Shown in pieces: positions 23,752-35,400 of a stretch of DNA of 64,000 nt. Source of the stretch: Gnetum montanum. Its lineage: Eukaryota; Streptophyta; Gnetopsida; Gnetales; Gnetaceae. The position numbers and the translations under genes were made by a program. The notes under the pieces are model-generated. The model made no database searches and was not told where the DNA came from. It was given only the letters and a program-made list of their open reading frames with translations. Location: assembly GCA_015680685.1 (NCBI GenBank), contig MNCI01004792.1, forward strand, positions 336,558-400,557, given 5' to 3'. The stretch's first letter is position 1. Each line of letters begins with the position of its first letter.

Positions 23752-24718
23752 CTAGGTAATACGTAGTGGAGACCTTAAGTAAAATAAGTACCCTTAAAAA
23801 TAAACTTTAATGAAATCAAAGAATGAATAAGAAATAAAACTTCTTTCTTCAATGATAAAATCAAAGTAAAATTACTAGAAGTATAATGCAAATAAGAATC
23901 TAAAACACATCCATAATAATCCTCTCTTACTCTTATTATCCTCAAGAAAAATATTGAAGGTGAAAACCCATAGGAATCTAATAATTGAGACACTCTTCTC
24001 ATCTCAAGAACTTCCAATGGTATGGTAGATAGTTCATGAACATTTTAAAAGAATCATTAGTATTTATATAGTCTCAAGTGATCATTCATTTATCTCTTAG
24101 AATTTATGTCTTTTAAAATTTATATTTTTTTCAAACTACAAATACTTGTGGATCGCAGAAACTTGCATCTCATTGACTTTGATGGAAGTATGACTTTTAA
24201 CCCTTCACACTTGTAACCATGTCAAATTCCAAATCACATAAGGCTACCAGTGTTTATGGGTCACAGTAGCTCACATCTCATAAACTATGTTAGGACTATA
24301 GCTTAGATCTTTTTGAACTTATAAAACATGCCAAGTTTTAGTCACTATTTCTCTTAGAACTATAACAAGACTACAATGATGTATAGCTTACAATTTACTT
24401 AATATGACCAAACTAGGGCTCAAAATCCTTGACTAAAACCTTCTACACTTGCATCTATCTTACACTCCATTGAAGATATGAAACATAAGAAATTCACCCT
24501 CAGGTGATCAACTATGGTGGACTATGATGCTCAATCACTTGTAGTTGAAAACTTCAACCTTTTGTGACTCATAGTGAGCTTTCAATTACTTGCATGACCC
24601 ATGTAAATATCATAAATGACTTCAAGAATAAAGAAAAACATAATTATTTTAGTACTATGAATCCTAAAAATACTGAGAGTGTAAAATACATTAAAGAGAT
24701 GGGTTAATGTCCTCATCA
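23752..24718 (-). repeat. E5 3' LTR
   Basis: Matches 56864-57771 through blocks such as TCTAATAATTGAGACACTCTTCTC, TTCCAATG(G/C)TATGGTAGAT, AAGTGATCATTCAT and CATAATTATTT. The inner edge ends CCTCATCA beside a purine-rich (minus-strand) tract. The exact outer edge is uncertain by several bases. Confidence 0.7.
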
Positions 24719-24735
24719 TCTTCCTCACCCTTAAA
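24719..24735 (-). other. E5 polypurine tract
   Basis: The minus strand reads AAGGGTGAGGAAGA directly before the LTR start TGATGAGGAC. Confidence 0.6.
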
Positions 24736-24739
24736 AAGA

Positions 24740-25836
24740 TGTTACAAGGAAAGTGAGTTTCATATTTGGGATGGATTTAAGCCACCAAATATCCAAATTA
24801 CTTTTATTAATTCATCATGCATTCTTAAGTTTCTCATTATTCTAATGGATTAAATATTTATGTTTCTTTTTTTTTCTTATTTTAATAGCCTCTCTTACTT
24901 ATAGAACAACTGGCTTTTGAGACATGCTTTAAGTAACACCTTCAATTGCAACTTTAAGAATTTCCTTGCTATTCTTTAATTCTAATGCAGGTATCTTTCC
25001 ATGATATAGGATTAGATCTAAAACATTAAAACTCAAAAAAAAAAAGATAAATCATTAGAAATATCAAGTTCATAGACATTATCATTTATCTTGACCTTGA
25101 TTCAAAATGGATGTATTCTCATTGATTTGAGCTTGAAGTAGTTCATGTTCCTTAACCTTTCCTTATCCAAATAAGGCCAAACATAGTTACTAAATTAAAA
25201 TTACACCTTCCTCTTGCCCAAAGTCTTGCTAGGAAAAATCATTTTTTCTTTTCTTTCAAGCTTTGTTTGTGCTTGCTTATGTAAGTCTTGCATGCTTTGC
25301 ATAAAATATAAACCAACATGAGCACAACCATCAAATTTTCTTAATTCATCTTTCATTCTAGGATAATATCCATAATTTACCATAAATAAAATTTTATCAG
25401 TGCTATAATAAAAAGAGTTATTGTAGCTAAACTTAACATAAGCCAAAATATTTTTCCATCTATTTGATTGATCTTTACAAAGACATCTTGAAATATTCAA
25501 CAATGATTTCTTCATAACCCTTATTTGTTCATCATTTTATGAATGATAGACACTATAAAATGATAACTTGGTACCTAGAATCTTTTAGAATGATATCCAA
25601 AATTGACTTGTGAATCTCACAGCTCTATCACACACAAGGTTCAAAGGGATTTCATGTAGTCTAACTACATGATAGAAAAACAAATTATCTATATGAGATG
25701 CATCATTACTTCTTTTACAAGGAATGATAGGTATCATTTTGAAAACTATATCTACTACAAAAATCATAGAATCATGATGCATAAAATCCATAGATACACT
25801 CTTTCATGAACCATTAGAAATGGACAAAAATAAATA
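24740..25836 (-). pseudogene. E5 integrase catalytic core and C-terminus
   Basis: Minus-strand open pieces at 25585-25791 and 25201-25515 cover the integrase core. They show SMIFVVDIVFKM, IIPCKRSNDASHIDNLFFYHVVRLHEIP and CDRAVRFTSQFW, then NRWKNILAYVKFSYNNSFYYSTDKIL (split by stops elsewhere) and a C-terminal KLERKEKM tail. Integrase joins element DNA to the chromosome. E6 has inserted upstream of the core, separating it from its zinc finger at 33019-33200. Confidence 0.8.
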
Positions 25837-25841
25837 ATGAG
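25837..25841. other. Target-site duplication ATGAG, left copy of E6
   Basis: ATGAG precedes the TGATGAGTGG terminus; the same five bases stand at 33014-33018 after ...CTCATCA. Confidence 0.88.
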
Positions 25842-26261
25842 TGATGAGTGGCGAGGTACCCCTACACTCAACCATACGAATACGAGCGTGCACGCGTGAT
25901 CCGGTCAAACTCTATAGACTAAATGCCTTACGCCACAAGAAACACTTGGGGTTAATTGTTCGTTGTCTTCCCAGGCTTGCTTGTATGTGTCATGGTGTAT
26001 GGTTAAGCAAGTCTAAGGTATGTGATTTTTTTGGTATTTTTCAGTTTATCTCCTAAGCTATGAGGGAAAGGGTTGAGAAACTAACTAACTCTAACTAATG
26101 TCCTAAGTCTAAATTAACTAGCATTAGCATCCGTTCCCACTTACCAGACACACCCTGAACCATGCAACTGTGGCTACCAAACGCTAATTGTTACTGGGAT
26201 CACCACACGTAACGCAAGTGCTCGAAGTGGTCGTACTGAGGCACCTATTTAGCTTAAGTGT

Positions 26262-26560
26262 GATAAGTAGCCGATTCCTTGGCCAGCCGTACACACCCGT
26301 GGGTTCTCGTAACCAAGTCATACTTATCACACATTCTAGCCTAGCGATGAGTAGCCGATTCCTTAACTAGCCGTACAAAATGGACTACTACTAGGATTAC
26401 CAAGCGCAGATCCTAGAATACGCTACTAGATTACCGAGTAGTCACAATGCTCATAGTCAAGTCGTACTCACGCGTTGCGATGAGCAGCCGATTCCTTGAT
26501 TAGCCGTACACATCCGTAGATGCTCGTAACCAAGTTGTACTCGTGCGCACTAGGAAAGAA
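26262..26560 (-). repeat. Internal repeats in the E6 LTR
   Basis: Units at about 26262, 26346 and 26479 share GAGCAGCCGATTCCTT, AGCCGTACACA, GTAACCAAGTCGTACT and related text, spaced 84 and 133 bases. The right LTR has the same three units from about 32361. They could be regulatory repeats of the promoter region, which is inference. Confidence 0.65.
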
Positions 26561-26811
26561 ATAAATAATAATAAAATAAAACCATGTACTGCAAGGTTTA
26601 TCCAATCAAGTTCTTCTTTATTTCCATACACAACTTGTGTTCAGGTTATAAAGTTGCTCGAATAAAGAGTAGTTCACTCTAGGGCTCCTACTGTGGGCAC
26701 ATGGGAAAAATTCTAACTCTGGAGTGTTCAAACTGCCAGAGCTTCGCTACTTCTAGCCAGGATTGGGAAATGAAGGGAGTGCCGCCTCTTATTTATAGAT
26801 ATGGCAGCAGA

Positions 26812-26890
26812 CCGCGATATCGCGTATGCGATATCATAGGAAAAGACACGATATCGCGTATGCGATATCGCATGGGATGCAATATCGTAG
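26812..26890. repeat. CpG-rich CGATATCG palindrome cluster in the E6 LTR
   Basis: At least four GCGATATCG-like palindromes are joined by CGTATG or CATAGG spacers. The right LTR carries the same cluster at about 32910-32990 with more changes than the rest of the LTR. The cluster stands out in a CpG-poor window. Confidence 0.75.
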
Positions 26891-26914
26891 CACTGTGCAT
26901 GTTGTGTCTCATCA

Positions 26915-26930
26915 TACCCCCATGACTGAA
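26915..26930 (-). other. E6 polypurine tract
   Basis: The minus strand reads GTCATGGGGGTA directly before the LTR start TGATGAGAC. A near-identical GTCATGGGGGTATGG occurs again at about 27500-27515, 590 bases further in. Confidence 0.7.
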
Positions 26931-27426
26931 TAAAAACTTGTCCTGGAGTTCCTTACAATGATATCAAGTACGTATGGGATTATTGAGGGGAATGGAACTA
27001 ATGGGATGACATGTGAATGGGTCTTTATTACAAGACTTGACAAAAACTGGTGTTCATGACAACAATGGTGAACACCTTATTACAATGACATCAGGCCACA
27101 TTTTGCAGCTAAGAGAAAAGAGGAGAGAGAATAGAAGAGAAGAAGACAGAAGAGTTTTGCTACTGCCAATGCCTAGATTGCGCCTTTCGTTGTCCATCCA
27201 TAACCGCATTATCAATTCCGCTCCTTGCATAGCTGCTTCAGCGCTGCTCCATTCCAAGTGTTTGCTCTAGATCCATTCCGTTGTTGTATGATTTCCGTCT
27301 GCACACACAACACAATCGTATATTAGCAAGGGTAATTGGATCATTAAGTAAATAATACCTTGCATTGGTTTAGGTTCATTGGCTAGGTTGTGGTATGACT
27401 GATATGGATCTGGGAAAATGTAGATG

Positions 27427-28271
27427 ATGACTACCGAAGGTATAGGGGTTAGGAAGAAAAACGAAAAAATTCAGGGCTTAGGAGAAAAATCGAAAAGCAG
27501 GCCCCATACCCCCATGACTAATCGTGAACCTCCAGTAGCGTTAGAATGAAGAAAGAAAAGGAGTAAGAAAGATAGGTAAAAAGGGACAACTGTGGCATCA
27601 GTGAAGTGGATGTCAAGATGGAAATGAACAAAAATAAAATTAATTGCAAAAATGTTAAGAAAAAGAAGTTAACTAATGTTCCAAATAGGAATGGTAGTGG
27701 GTCCTCTCCAAAGCAGGCTCATGCCCTTAATGCCCTGACAATCCCACATTCAAAGAGTCCGTAGGCTCAAGGAAGGTCCTTTGGAAGAAGAGTTAAAGTC
27801 TTAACCGAAAGAATTTACCAAAAAGAAAACAATGCATCAACCAAAGTAGACACTAATGATACAACCGGCAATGAGGTGAACAATGGATAGAAGGATGGGA
27901 AGAAGAGAAGTGGAATGGAATCCCAAGAACACGGTGGTGTACAGCCCCTTGTGTGGTTTATGATTAATGTGACTTGGCGAATCTCATTCCAACTCTGGCT
28001 CAAACCAACCACGTCCAGTGACTTCACATCAATGCATTTGGTTAGACCATCCACTTGGATAACAAGGATGCATCTTCAAAAATCCACCACCATTCTAACG
28101 AAACAACAGAGAGAATGGGAAGTGAGAAGGGCCTTATTTATGCGTGGGGACCACACCATGCAAAGACATCTTTATTTTTATTGTCTCAGCTTCCAAAGAA
28201 TGGGTAACATCAGAACAGTAAGAAAACTCAAGAAGAAGACATCCAAGCACCCAAGTGAATGTCCAACATAA
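27427..28271 (+). pseudogene. Coding-like stretch antisense to E6 gag, unidentified
   Basis: On the plus strand, opposite to E6, a frame of about 225 codons runs from about 27590 to 28271 with only two TAG codons, both where Gln would fit. Its last 118 codons are fully open from ATG at 27915. The first half is very basic and polar (NCKNVKKKKLTNVPNR, SFGRRVKVLTERIYQK). A second open frame starts at ATG 27427. I do not recognise the protein. It may be a captured host fragment, an antisense gene of the element, or chance. Confidence 0.35.
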
Positions 28272-28574
28272 GAGCACCAAGTTCCCTTGAAGTCACACCC
28301 TTTGCAATCCTTGAGTCCTTCCTTAGTTTGAGAAATGCCTAGTCACTGGTTCGTTAAAGTTCTTATTAGAAGGGAACTGTACATGTCCAAGCCAAGGGAG
28401 ACCATAGAATTTGATGGATGGATGGATGAAGTGATCTCATTGCCTGCCCTATCAGAAGAGACATACCTTAGTATCAACATTGTAACTTAAAGGTAAAAAC
28501 CAACATTAGCAATCAATGAAAAATAGTTCATCCCATAGGTCTGAACACTTATTGGGTGACAAACTTACAAGGTG

Positions 28575-28602
28575 GATGACACACACACACACACACACAC
28601 AA
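28575..28602 (+). repeat. (AC)n microsatellite
   Basis: About twelve AC units are followed within 100 bases by an imperfect GTAAAACAAAAA repeat that runs up to the assembly gap. Confidence 0.9.
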
Positions 28603-28704
28603 ACTAGAAAAGTATAACGATGGTGTAAAACAAAAATAAGAAAAGTTAAAGAAAGTTGTAAAACAAAAATGTTGTAAAACAAAAACATGTAAAACAAAAA
28701 CTTA

Positions 28705-29193
28705 NNNNNNNNNNNNNNNNNNNNNNNNNNNNNNNNNNNNNNNNNNNNNNNNNNNNNNNNNNNNNNNNNNNNNNNNNNNNNNNNNNNNNNNNNNNNNNNN
28801 NNNNNNNNNNNNNNNNNNNNNNNNNNNNNNNNNNNNNNNNNNNNNNNNNNNNNNNNNNNNNNNNNNNNNNNNNNNNNNNNNNNNNNNNNNNNNNNNNNNN
28901 NNNNNNNNNNNNNNNNNNNNNNNNNNNNNNNNNNNNNNNNNNNNNNNNNNNNNNNNNNNNNNNNNNNNNNNNNNNNNNNNNNNNNNNNNNNNNNNNNNNN
29001 NNNNNNNNNNNNNNNNNNNNNNNNNNNNNNNNNNNNNNNNNNNNNNNNNNNNNNNNNNNNNNNNNNNNNNNNNNNNNNNNNNNNNNNNNNNNNNNNNNNN
29101 NNNNNNNNNNNNNNNNNNNNNNNNNNNNNNNNNNNNNNNNNNNNNNNNNNNNNNNNNNNNNNNNNNNNNNNNNNNNNNNNNNNNNNNNNNNNN
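28705..29193. other. Assembly gap (N run)
   Basis: 489 unknown bases lie inside E6, downstream of gag in element orientation. The gap begins in a low-complexity GTAAAACAAAAA repeat, a likely reason for assembly failure. The true length is unknown. Confidence 0.95.
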
Positions 29194-29337
29194 AAGAAGA
29201 GCTCGATGTGGTGCATTTCCAGCGATCTGCAAATAAATAAAGGGACTTCCAGGGTCAGTTAGTTTCCTGGGAAGGTGGCCTACCTTGATCCAATCAGTTA
29301 CGGTATGTCTTAGCATAACCGTATGCGTTACACTCCT

Positions 29338-31797
29338 TTAGACTGAATGGTTCTCTGAGGTGTTAGATGATGGAGGAATGTACATGGCCTCACCCACTTG
29401 TTGTTGCGAGAGTTTGTCCGGGCTATTAGTTCTGAAAAAAGGGGTCTTCTTTGTACAGTTGTCACTAGAACTAGTACCCGGTTCGATATTTATAGCTCTC
29501 GCAGTGTGACATTGCTGTGGTTGAGGAGGAAGTTCCCCTTGCATTGTTGGAGCAGGAGGTGTTATGGGAACTACTTGAGGAAGAGGTGCGGGTGGAGTTA
29601 GAGGATGGATGGAATGTGAGATGTCTCCCGGAGGAGAAGGAGTCCTTCTGAAGTACTCCTGCGCTTGGTAGTGATGTTGGGGGGTAGTGTGACTCATAGA
29701 GTCACCTGGAGAAACTGGCTGCTGCACATAATAACCGTAAGGATCAGGTTGCCCCCATGACTGTGGGTATTTCCACTACTGGTGTTGTCTAATGGGCTAT
29801 GGAGGCATTCCACTTGGATAATATGTCAAGGGTTGGTGGAACTACCTTGGGTTACCTTGTGGGTAAGGTAACCTTCGGGGTGTTTGTCATTGATTAAGTC
29901 TTGGATTTAGCACATACACGCCAGACTCCTACAGATGTGAGATAATAGGACAACATCCCTTAGGATGGTCATAGTAGCAAACCTCACATCCACTATCATT
30001 TTCTGAATCATAATTTACAGCCACATCGGAGTTAGTGACTTTTCCCTTACCCTTGTTATGTGCAGGGCTTAAATCTCTCCACTTTTTCTTTCCTTTGTCA
30101 CTACCTTGCTCAACCTTAGACTCTTCTACAATTTTCAAGACTATTTCTATTCGTGAGTCTAAGGAATCCCACATTTGGTCTACCTTAGCCGATACCTCGA
30201 TTGTTAACTTTTGGATCGGCAAGGTTTTCCGGTACACCAAATCTTCGAGTGGTGACTCATCCTCCTCATCACAGAATTTCACTCCCTTCTTGTGGAGGGA
30301 GGGATCGTGGTTGTATTCTTCCACACTTTCTCTCTTCCGTAGCTCACCCTCTTCTTACACTACTTGTTCCAACAAGCTTTCAACTTCATGGGCTCTAAGT
30401 TGTGAGAGTCTCCTTTGGGCATAAGACCCAAGAGTTCTTCTCGTTTCATTTCTTAGCCCATCCATGATGTGGTGAAGTTGATCCCTCCTAGCATACCCAT
30501 GGCCCGGGCAATGATGTAACAATGTGTAGTAGGGGGCCATGGCAGCATCCAAGGGTTCATGAGTACCTTGTTTCTAGCCTTGGATCTGCTTACGAAAGTT
30601 GGACACTCTGGAGTACATTTGATATTTGTTGTTGAATAATTTGAGCATCGTACTCCACCTCCTGATGGTTTCCGGTTCTAAGGACCAGTACCAGCTCTCT
30701 ACTTCTTTGGTGAGTGTCCTGGGGAACAACTTAAGCTTCTGCCATTCATTATCAATGTTCTGCAAGGCACAGGCATCGTGGAATGCCTATAAATGATGTT
30801 GAGGATCAGCGTTGTATCTCCCTTCAAAACGTGGGATATTATTTATGTCCAAACGCTTGATCTGACTATCCTTTAAATGCCTTGTGGCGATCCTAACTGC
30901 CTCTCTAATGTCTAGCATTCTTTGGGTTGCGAGTAGGGGCTCGTCATGATCATCTCTTTCATGATGTCTATGATGTCTACGTGGTGGTTCCCTACTTTCC
31001 CTACGTCCTTGCCCCTATCCTAACTCCTCTCGACCTTCCTGTCAAGGTCTTTCATCTCTTTTACTTTTATTCTCCCCGTTATGCTCCCGATGGCTGTGGC
31101 TAGATGTGGAAGGAGAGTGTGAATGGTGAGATGAAGGAGAAGAGGAAGGGGATCCATCACCATGGCGATGTTTCTTACCTTCTCTTCGGCTGCTTTGGCC
31201 CCGATCATTGTAACGATCCAAATATCTGTCATTAGTGTGAGTAGTTGTTCCTGCCGTGAACAGTTGGTGCTCATGAGGATCAGAGCCTATAGCATGTACA
31301 GTTGATCGAAGGCCCTGATGCTTAACCTCTTTACTGAAGTGAGGAGGAGGAACATCATTTTCTAAGAAACCCATTGTGAGGGGTTCCTCATCTCCTATTT
31401 CACTAATGACATGGGGGACCTTGCCCTTCAACAATGAATGTTGGCTCGCCTGCCTTGCGTCCCGAATATGTTGGGCATTTGTGGGATGATAATCCCTTAT
31501 GTCGTAATCATCTAGAACGTATTTCGCAATCAATTCTTGCATGCCAATCTGTGGTAAGGCACGGAAAAGCATGTTAGGGGCAGATCTATCTGGGGGTAAC
31601 ACAATGTTACCTTGTAGATCTCTCCATCGTAGTTGTTCATCTTGAAGGAAAATAAAAGTAAAGTCAGGGACATACTCATCAGGATGAGTATATGTGACCT
31701 TGGATTGTTTAGGACCTGGCTGATCTGGGTTATGCGTATGATGCTGACCATCGCCTGTGTTGTCCTTAGGTGAGTTGAATTCATGGGAAGAAGCCAT
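29338..31797 (-). pseudogene. E6 gag, one long frame with scattered stops
   Basis: A single minus-strand frame of about 820 codons runs from ATG at 31797 to a stop at 29338 without a frameshift. About nine stops occur where Gln or Arg would fit. The first 251 codons are fully open. Features in order: an acidic/polar N-terminus, a His/Ser/Arg-rich block (HSHSPSTSSHSHREH), the capsid-like retrotransposon gag region (IPRFEGRYNADPQHH, LKLFPRTLTKEVESWYWSL, LFNNKYQMYSRVSNFRKQI, about 30840-30570), a CxxC...C block (CEVCYYDHPKGCCP, about 29965) in zinc-knuckle position, and a Pro/Gln-rich C-terminus. Gag forms the particle. No protease or RT follows in frame. Confidence 0.85.
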
Positions 31798-31922
31798 TTC
31801 TAATGGTGTGATGTTTACCGTTATTTATGTTCTTAATTAACTGATTAACCCTAAGCTTCGTTTAAAGCTCACAACGATGTGAGTGATATCCCTTATGTTC
31901 AACTGACATGAAAACACTTAGT

Positions 31923-31939
31923 CCTCGACAATGGTGCCA
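31923..31939 (-). other. E6 primer-binding site (Asp-tRNA type)
   Basis: The minus strand reads TGGCACCATTGTCGAGG one base after the LTR end. It is close to the TGGCGCCGTTGTCGGGG site that pairs with tRNA-Asp in several plant gypsy elements; differences are G-to-A. Confidence 0.8.
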
Positions 31940-31940
31940 A

Positions 31941-33013
31941 TGATGAGTGGCGAGGTACCCCTACACTCAACCATACGAATACGAGCGTGCACGCGTGATC
32001 CAGTCAAACTCTATAGACTAAATGCCTTACGCCACAAGAAACACTTGGGGTTAATTGTTCGTTGTCTTCCCAGGCTTGCTTGTATGTGTCATGGTGTATG
32101 GTTAAGCAAGTCTAAGGTATGTGATTTTTTTGGTATTTTTCAGTTTATCTCCTAAGCTATGAGGGAAAGGGTTGAGAAACTAACTAACTCTAACTAATGT
32201 CCTAAGTCTAAATTAACTAGCGTTAGCATCCGTTCCCACTTACCAGACACACCCTGAACCATGCAACTGTGGCTACCAAACGCTAATCGTTACTGGGATC
32301 ACCACACGTAACGCAAGTGCTCGAAGTGGTCGTACTGAGGCACCTATTTAGCGTAAGTGTGATAAGTAGCCGATTCCTTGGCCAGCCGTACACACCCGTG
32401 GGTGCTCGTAACCAAGTCGTACTTATCATACGTTCTAGCCTAGCGATGAGCAGCCGATTCCTTAACTAGTTGTACACATTGGACTACTACTGGGATTACC
32501 AAGCGCAGATCCTGGAATACGCTATTGGGTTACCAAGCAGTCACAATGCTCATAGTTAAGTCACACTCACGCGTTGCGACGAGCAGCTAATTCCTTGATT
32601 AGTCGTACACATCCGTAGATGCTCGTAACCAAGTCGTACTCATGCGTACTAGGAAAGAAATAAATAATAATAAAATAAAACCATGTACTGCAAGGTTTAT
32701 CCAATCAAGTTCATCTTTATTGTTGTACAAAACTTGTGTTCAGGTTACAAAGTTGCTCGAATAAAGAGCCGTTCACTCTAGGGCTCCTACTGCAGGCACA
32801 TGGGAAAAATTCTAACTTTGGAGTGTTCAAACTGCCAGAGCTTCGCTACTTCTAACCAGGATTTGGAAATGAAGGGAGTGCTGCCTCTTACTTATAGATA
32901 TGGCAGCGGACCGCGATATTGCATACATGATATCGCAGGAAAAGATGCGATATCACCGCGGCCGCGATATCGCGTACGCGTTATCGCGGCACTGTGCATG
33001 TCACGTCTCATCA
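31941..33013 (-). repeat. E6 5' LTR (1073 bp)
   Basis: Starts TGATGAGTGGCGAGG after the PBS and ends CGTCTCATCA before TSD ATGAG (33014-33018). Same internal repeats and palindromes as the left copy. Confidence 0.92.
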
Positions 33014-33018
33014 ATGAG

Positions 33019-33760
33019 CAACAATACCTTTTTCTCCTTTAAAATTTTGACAAATATGACATTCCAAAATTAATATATTTACATCATTTTTCATACCTAG
33101 TTAGAAGTATCATTTTGTAATAAATTCATAGGTCTTTGTCTTACCCATATGTCCATCCATTTCACAAGTATTCTTCTCATGCAAAATATTTGACCTAAAA
33201 TCACAAATTGGCACACATACCTTATCATTCTTGAAGAAAAGTTCATGCTATAGATGATAGTCTCTCCACCTATCCATTATACTAAGTAATGGAGTGTTAA
33301 GATCCATTTAAATATCATCAAAATGATCATCATCTAAATAAAAAAATGTAAACACCTTAAGTCCCTCTACTTTTGCACATGAATGATTCACCAAATTAAT
33401 TCTAAAAAGCACATCTACTACCATATTAATTACTTCTATGCTTTAGTAAAAAGTAATTTTCTTGGAGCTATTCTACATACTTGATATACTTGATGCTTAA
33501 TTTCTTTTCTGAATTTAAGAATTGTAATTCCTTATGAATAGTTAGAAGAAAAAATTTACTTTCCAATAAGTAATGTCTATAATGTTTAATAGCTTGAAGT
33601 ATAGCACACAGTTTCTCATCATAGACATTATACTTATATCTTTATTCATTTAGGTTCTCCAGGAAACATTTAATAGGTATATCTTCTTATTTACATGATT
33701 TTTGGGAAATTCCCAAATTTTTTCTTTACATTTTATTTCATATTTTAATTCACATATAGG
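33019..33760 (-). pseudogene. E5 integrase zinc finger and RNase H region, decayed
   Basis: Directly right of E6 the minus strand reads CHICQNFKGEKGI, the second half of the HHCC zinc finger, preceded by MDGHMGKTKTYEFI in the position of the first half. Further right the text fits the RNase H region (a TTCCATATAAGAA-type WRHYL area near 33560) but is badly decayed. E6 therefore landed between zinc finger and DDE core. Confidence 0.65.
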
Positions 33761-34860
33761 TTAGAAGTTTATGTATTCAAAGAAGGCTAAAGAAAATCCA
33801 AGAAAAATAGGTAGAAAATATTAGAATAGCTTATTTTATGTAAAAAGAAAATAAAAATAGAATAAAATTTTATCCCACATGAAGAGGAGTGACAAGATCT
33901 ATCCACTCATGCTATAAATGAAGGCCATGAGCCTCATTAAAATAGAAAATGAAGCAATAAGAATCTTAAGATGAATGAATTGAAGCTTTTCTTTCTTCTC
34001 TCTTACTATATTTTATATTCATTTAAGTGGCTATGAATGTGTTAAGATAGGTGCTTAATTTCCTCACATTCTTGCATCCAACTATCTCACATTAATGTCT
34101 CCCATCAAGAACTTTGGAGGTCCTCACATTTTTTGTCACATTTGTCTCACAAATTTCTTGCATTCTCACAAATCCTTTCTCATCAAGATTGAAGATGGAG
34201 GTCCTCTTATTCATCCAATGAGATGCTAAATTTTAATTTAATATTATGCTTTATGTTGCATGTTCTTTCCTCAATTATTATCATGCATGGTTTTGATCAA
34301 AATGTTTGATGAAATACATGTAGGCTTAAGAGCCTCATAATTCATGATTTGTACTTTTCTCTTTACCAAGTAGATAGGAATTTGTGAAGATTTTTTTGCA
34401 AGATCGATGAGGTAATTATAGTTAGTATTTATTTCTTAGAATGTTGACATCCAAATTCATGTTTAAGCCTTATGCTATTGATGTATTAATATTTCTAATT
34501 TGGCCTCTAATCTTAAGAATGTTTAATATTCTGTTTATCCCAAGATATGTAAAGTATATCTAGACATTTTATTGATGTTTTCATGCCCATGTAATGTCTA
34601 ATTTAATGTCATATTACCTATCCATATTTTATGAATCCATGTTTTCTTAATTTAAGTATAGAATTCTTTAAATCTACCTTGCATGGCAATGTTATTTACA
34701 CTCTAATGTAGATACAATTCATCCTTATCTAGTTGGACATGAATGCATTTAAATTTGTCAAGGATTGAGTTGATATGTAGAACATTTTGTTGCAAATTTT
34801 AACATATCAGTTTGATATCACCCTAGTCATTTTCAAGACTGATAAAATTTTAGAAACCTA
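33761..34860. other. E5 interior, unassigned
   Basis: Roughly 1.1 kb between RNase H and RT that should be coding in a gypsy pol, but I can assign no block on either strand. The text from about 33830 to 34220 (CCTCACATT, TCTCACA repeats) does not look like pol, so a further old insertion is possible. Confidence 0.35.
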
Positions 34861-35400
34861 TCACTAGATACTAATCTAGTAACATCTAGTGATTAAGAAG
34901 ATATTGATCTAGTGAATTAAGATCTAGTAAATGTGTTAATCTCATAAAAGTAGTAAAAGCTATATGAAGTTTTAAAAATTATTTTCCACTCATCACCATG
35001 TCTAATCCCTATTATATGGTAATCACTCTTCAAATAAATCCTAGAAAAGACTTTAGCATTTCTAAGAACATCAAGAATTTCATCCATAATAGAAATAGAA
35101 AAATGGTACTTAATGGTTATTTTATTAAAAACCCTAGGACCAATATGCATCCTCATATTATTGATGACTTTCTTAGAAACTAATAATGCTAGTACTATAC
35201 ATGGGGATATTAACTCCTTAATGAAATCATTTGAGACTAATTTACTAACCTACCTTTGAAGCTCCTCACCCTAATGTGGAGTCATCTAGTAGCTCTCTCA
35301 TTTGTTATCAATTTTATGCTAAATAGACCTCATAGAAGGAATCCCTTCTAATGTGCCCCTAAATACATTTGTAAATTATTATGATAAAGTTTACCCACTA
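34860..35400 (-). pseudogene. E5 reverse transcriptase, decayed
   Basis: The open piece 34917-35156 reads YHFSISIMDEILDVLRNAKVFSRIYLKSDYHIIGIRHGDEW in parts, which is the (F/Y)PIP..DE(L/M)LD.L..A..FSKIDL..GYHQIRI..GDEWKTAF block of gypsy RT. The YxDD site is not preserved in readable form. Confidence 0.8.

Larger units (their letters stand above)
25842..26914 (-). repeat. E6 3' LTR (1073 bp)
   Basis: Same length as 31941-33013 and alignable without gaps by eye, with about 75 differences, mostly C/T and G/A. It contains three imperfect copies of a unit starting GAT(A/G)AG(T/C)AGCCGATTCCTT at about 26262, 26346 and 26479, and a cluster of CGATATCG palindromes at 26812-26890. Confidence 0.92.
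25842..33013 (-). mobile_element. E6: gag-only LTR retrotransposon (TR-GAG-like)
   Basis: The element is 7172 bp including a 489-N gap. It has two 1073-bp LTRs, inverted ends TGATGAG/CTCATCA, TSD ATGAG, a PPT beside the left LTR and an Asp-tRNA-like PBS beside the right one, so it lies on the minus strand. The interior has one long gag frame and about 2.3 kb of downstream sequence without RT, RNase H or integrase. That matches the TR-GAG class of non-autonomous plant elements, unless pol hides in the gap. The LTRs are about 93% identical by hand count, the closest pair in the window. Confidence 0.88.

Noticed and set aside
25842-26060. Near-identical short ORFs at 25841-26056 and 31931-32155 as a duplicated gene
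   Set aside because: They are the start of the two E6 LTRs; nothing coding is known there and the reading runs against element orientation.
26262-26560. CRISPR-like spaced repeats in the E6 LTR
   Set aside because: Only three imperfect units with unequal spacing, present in both LTRs of a plant retroelement.
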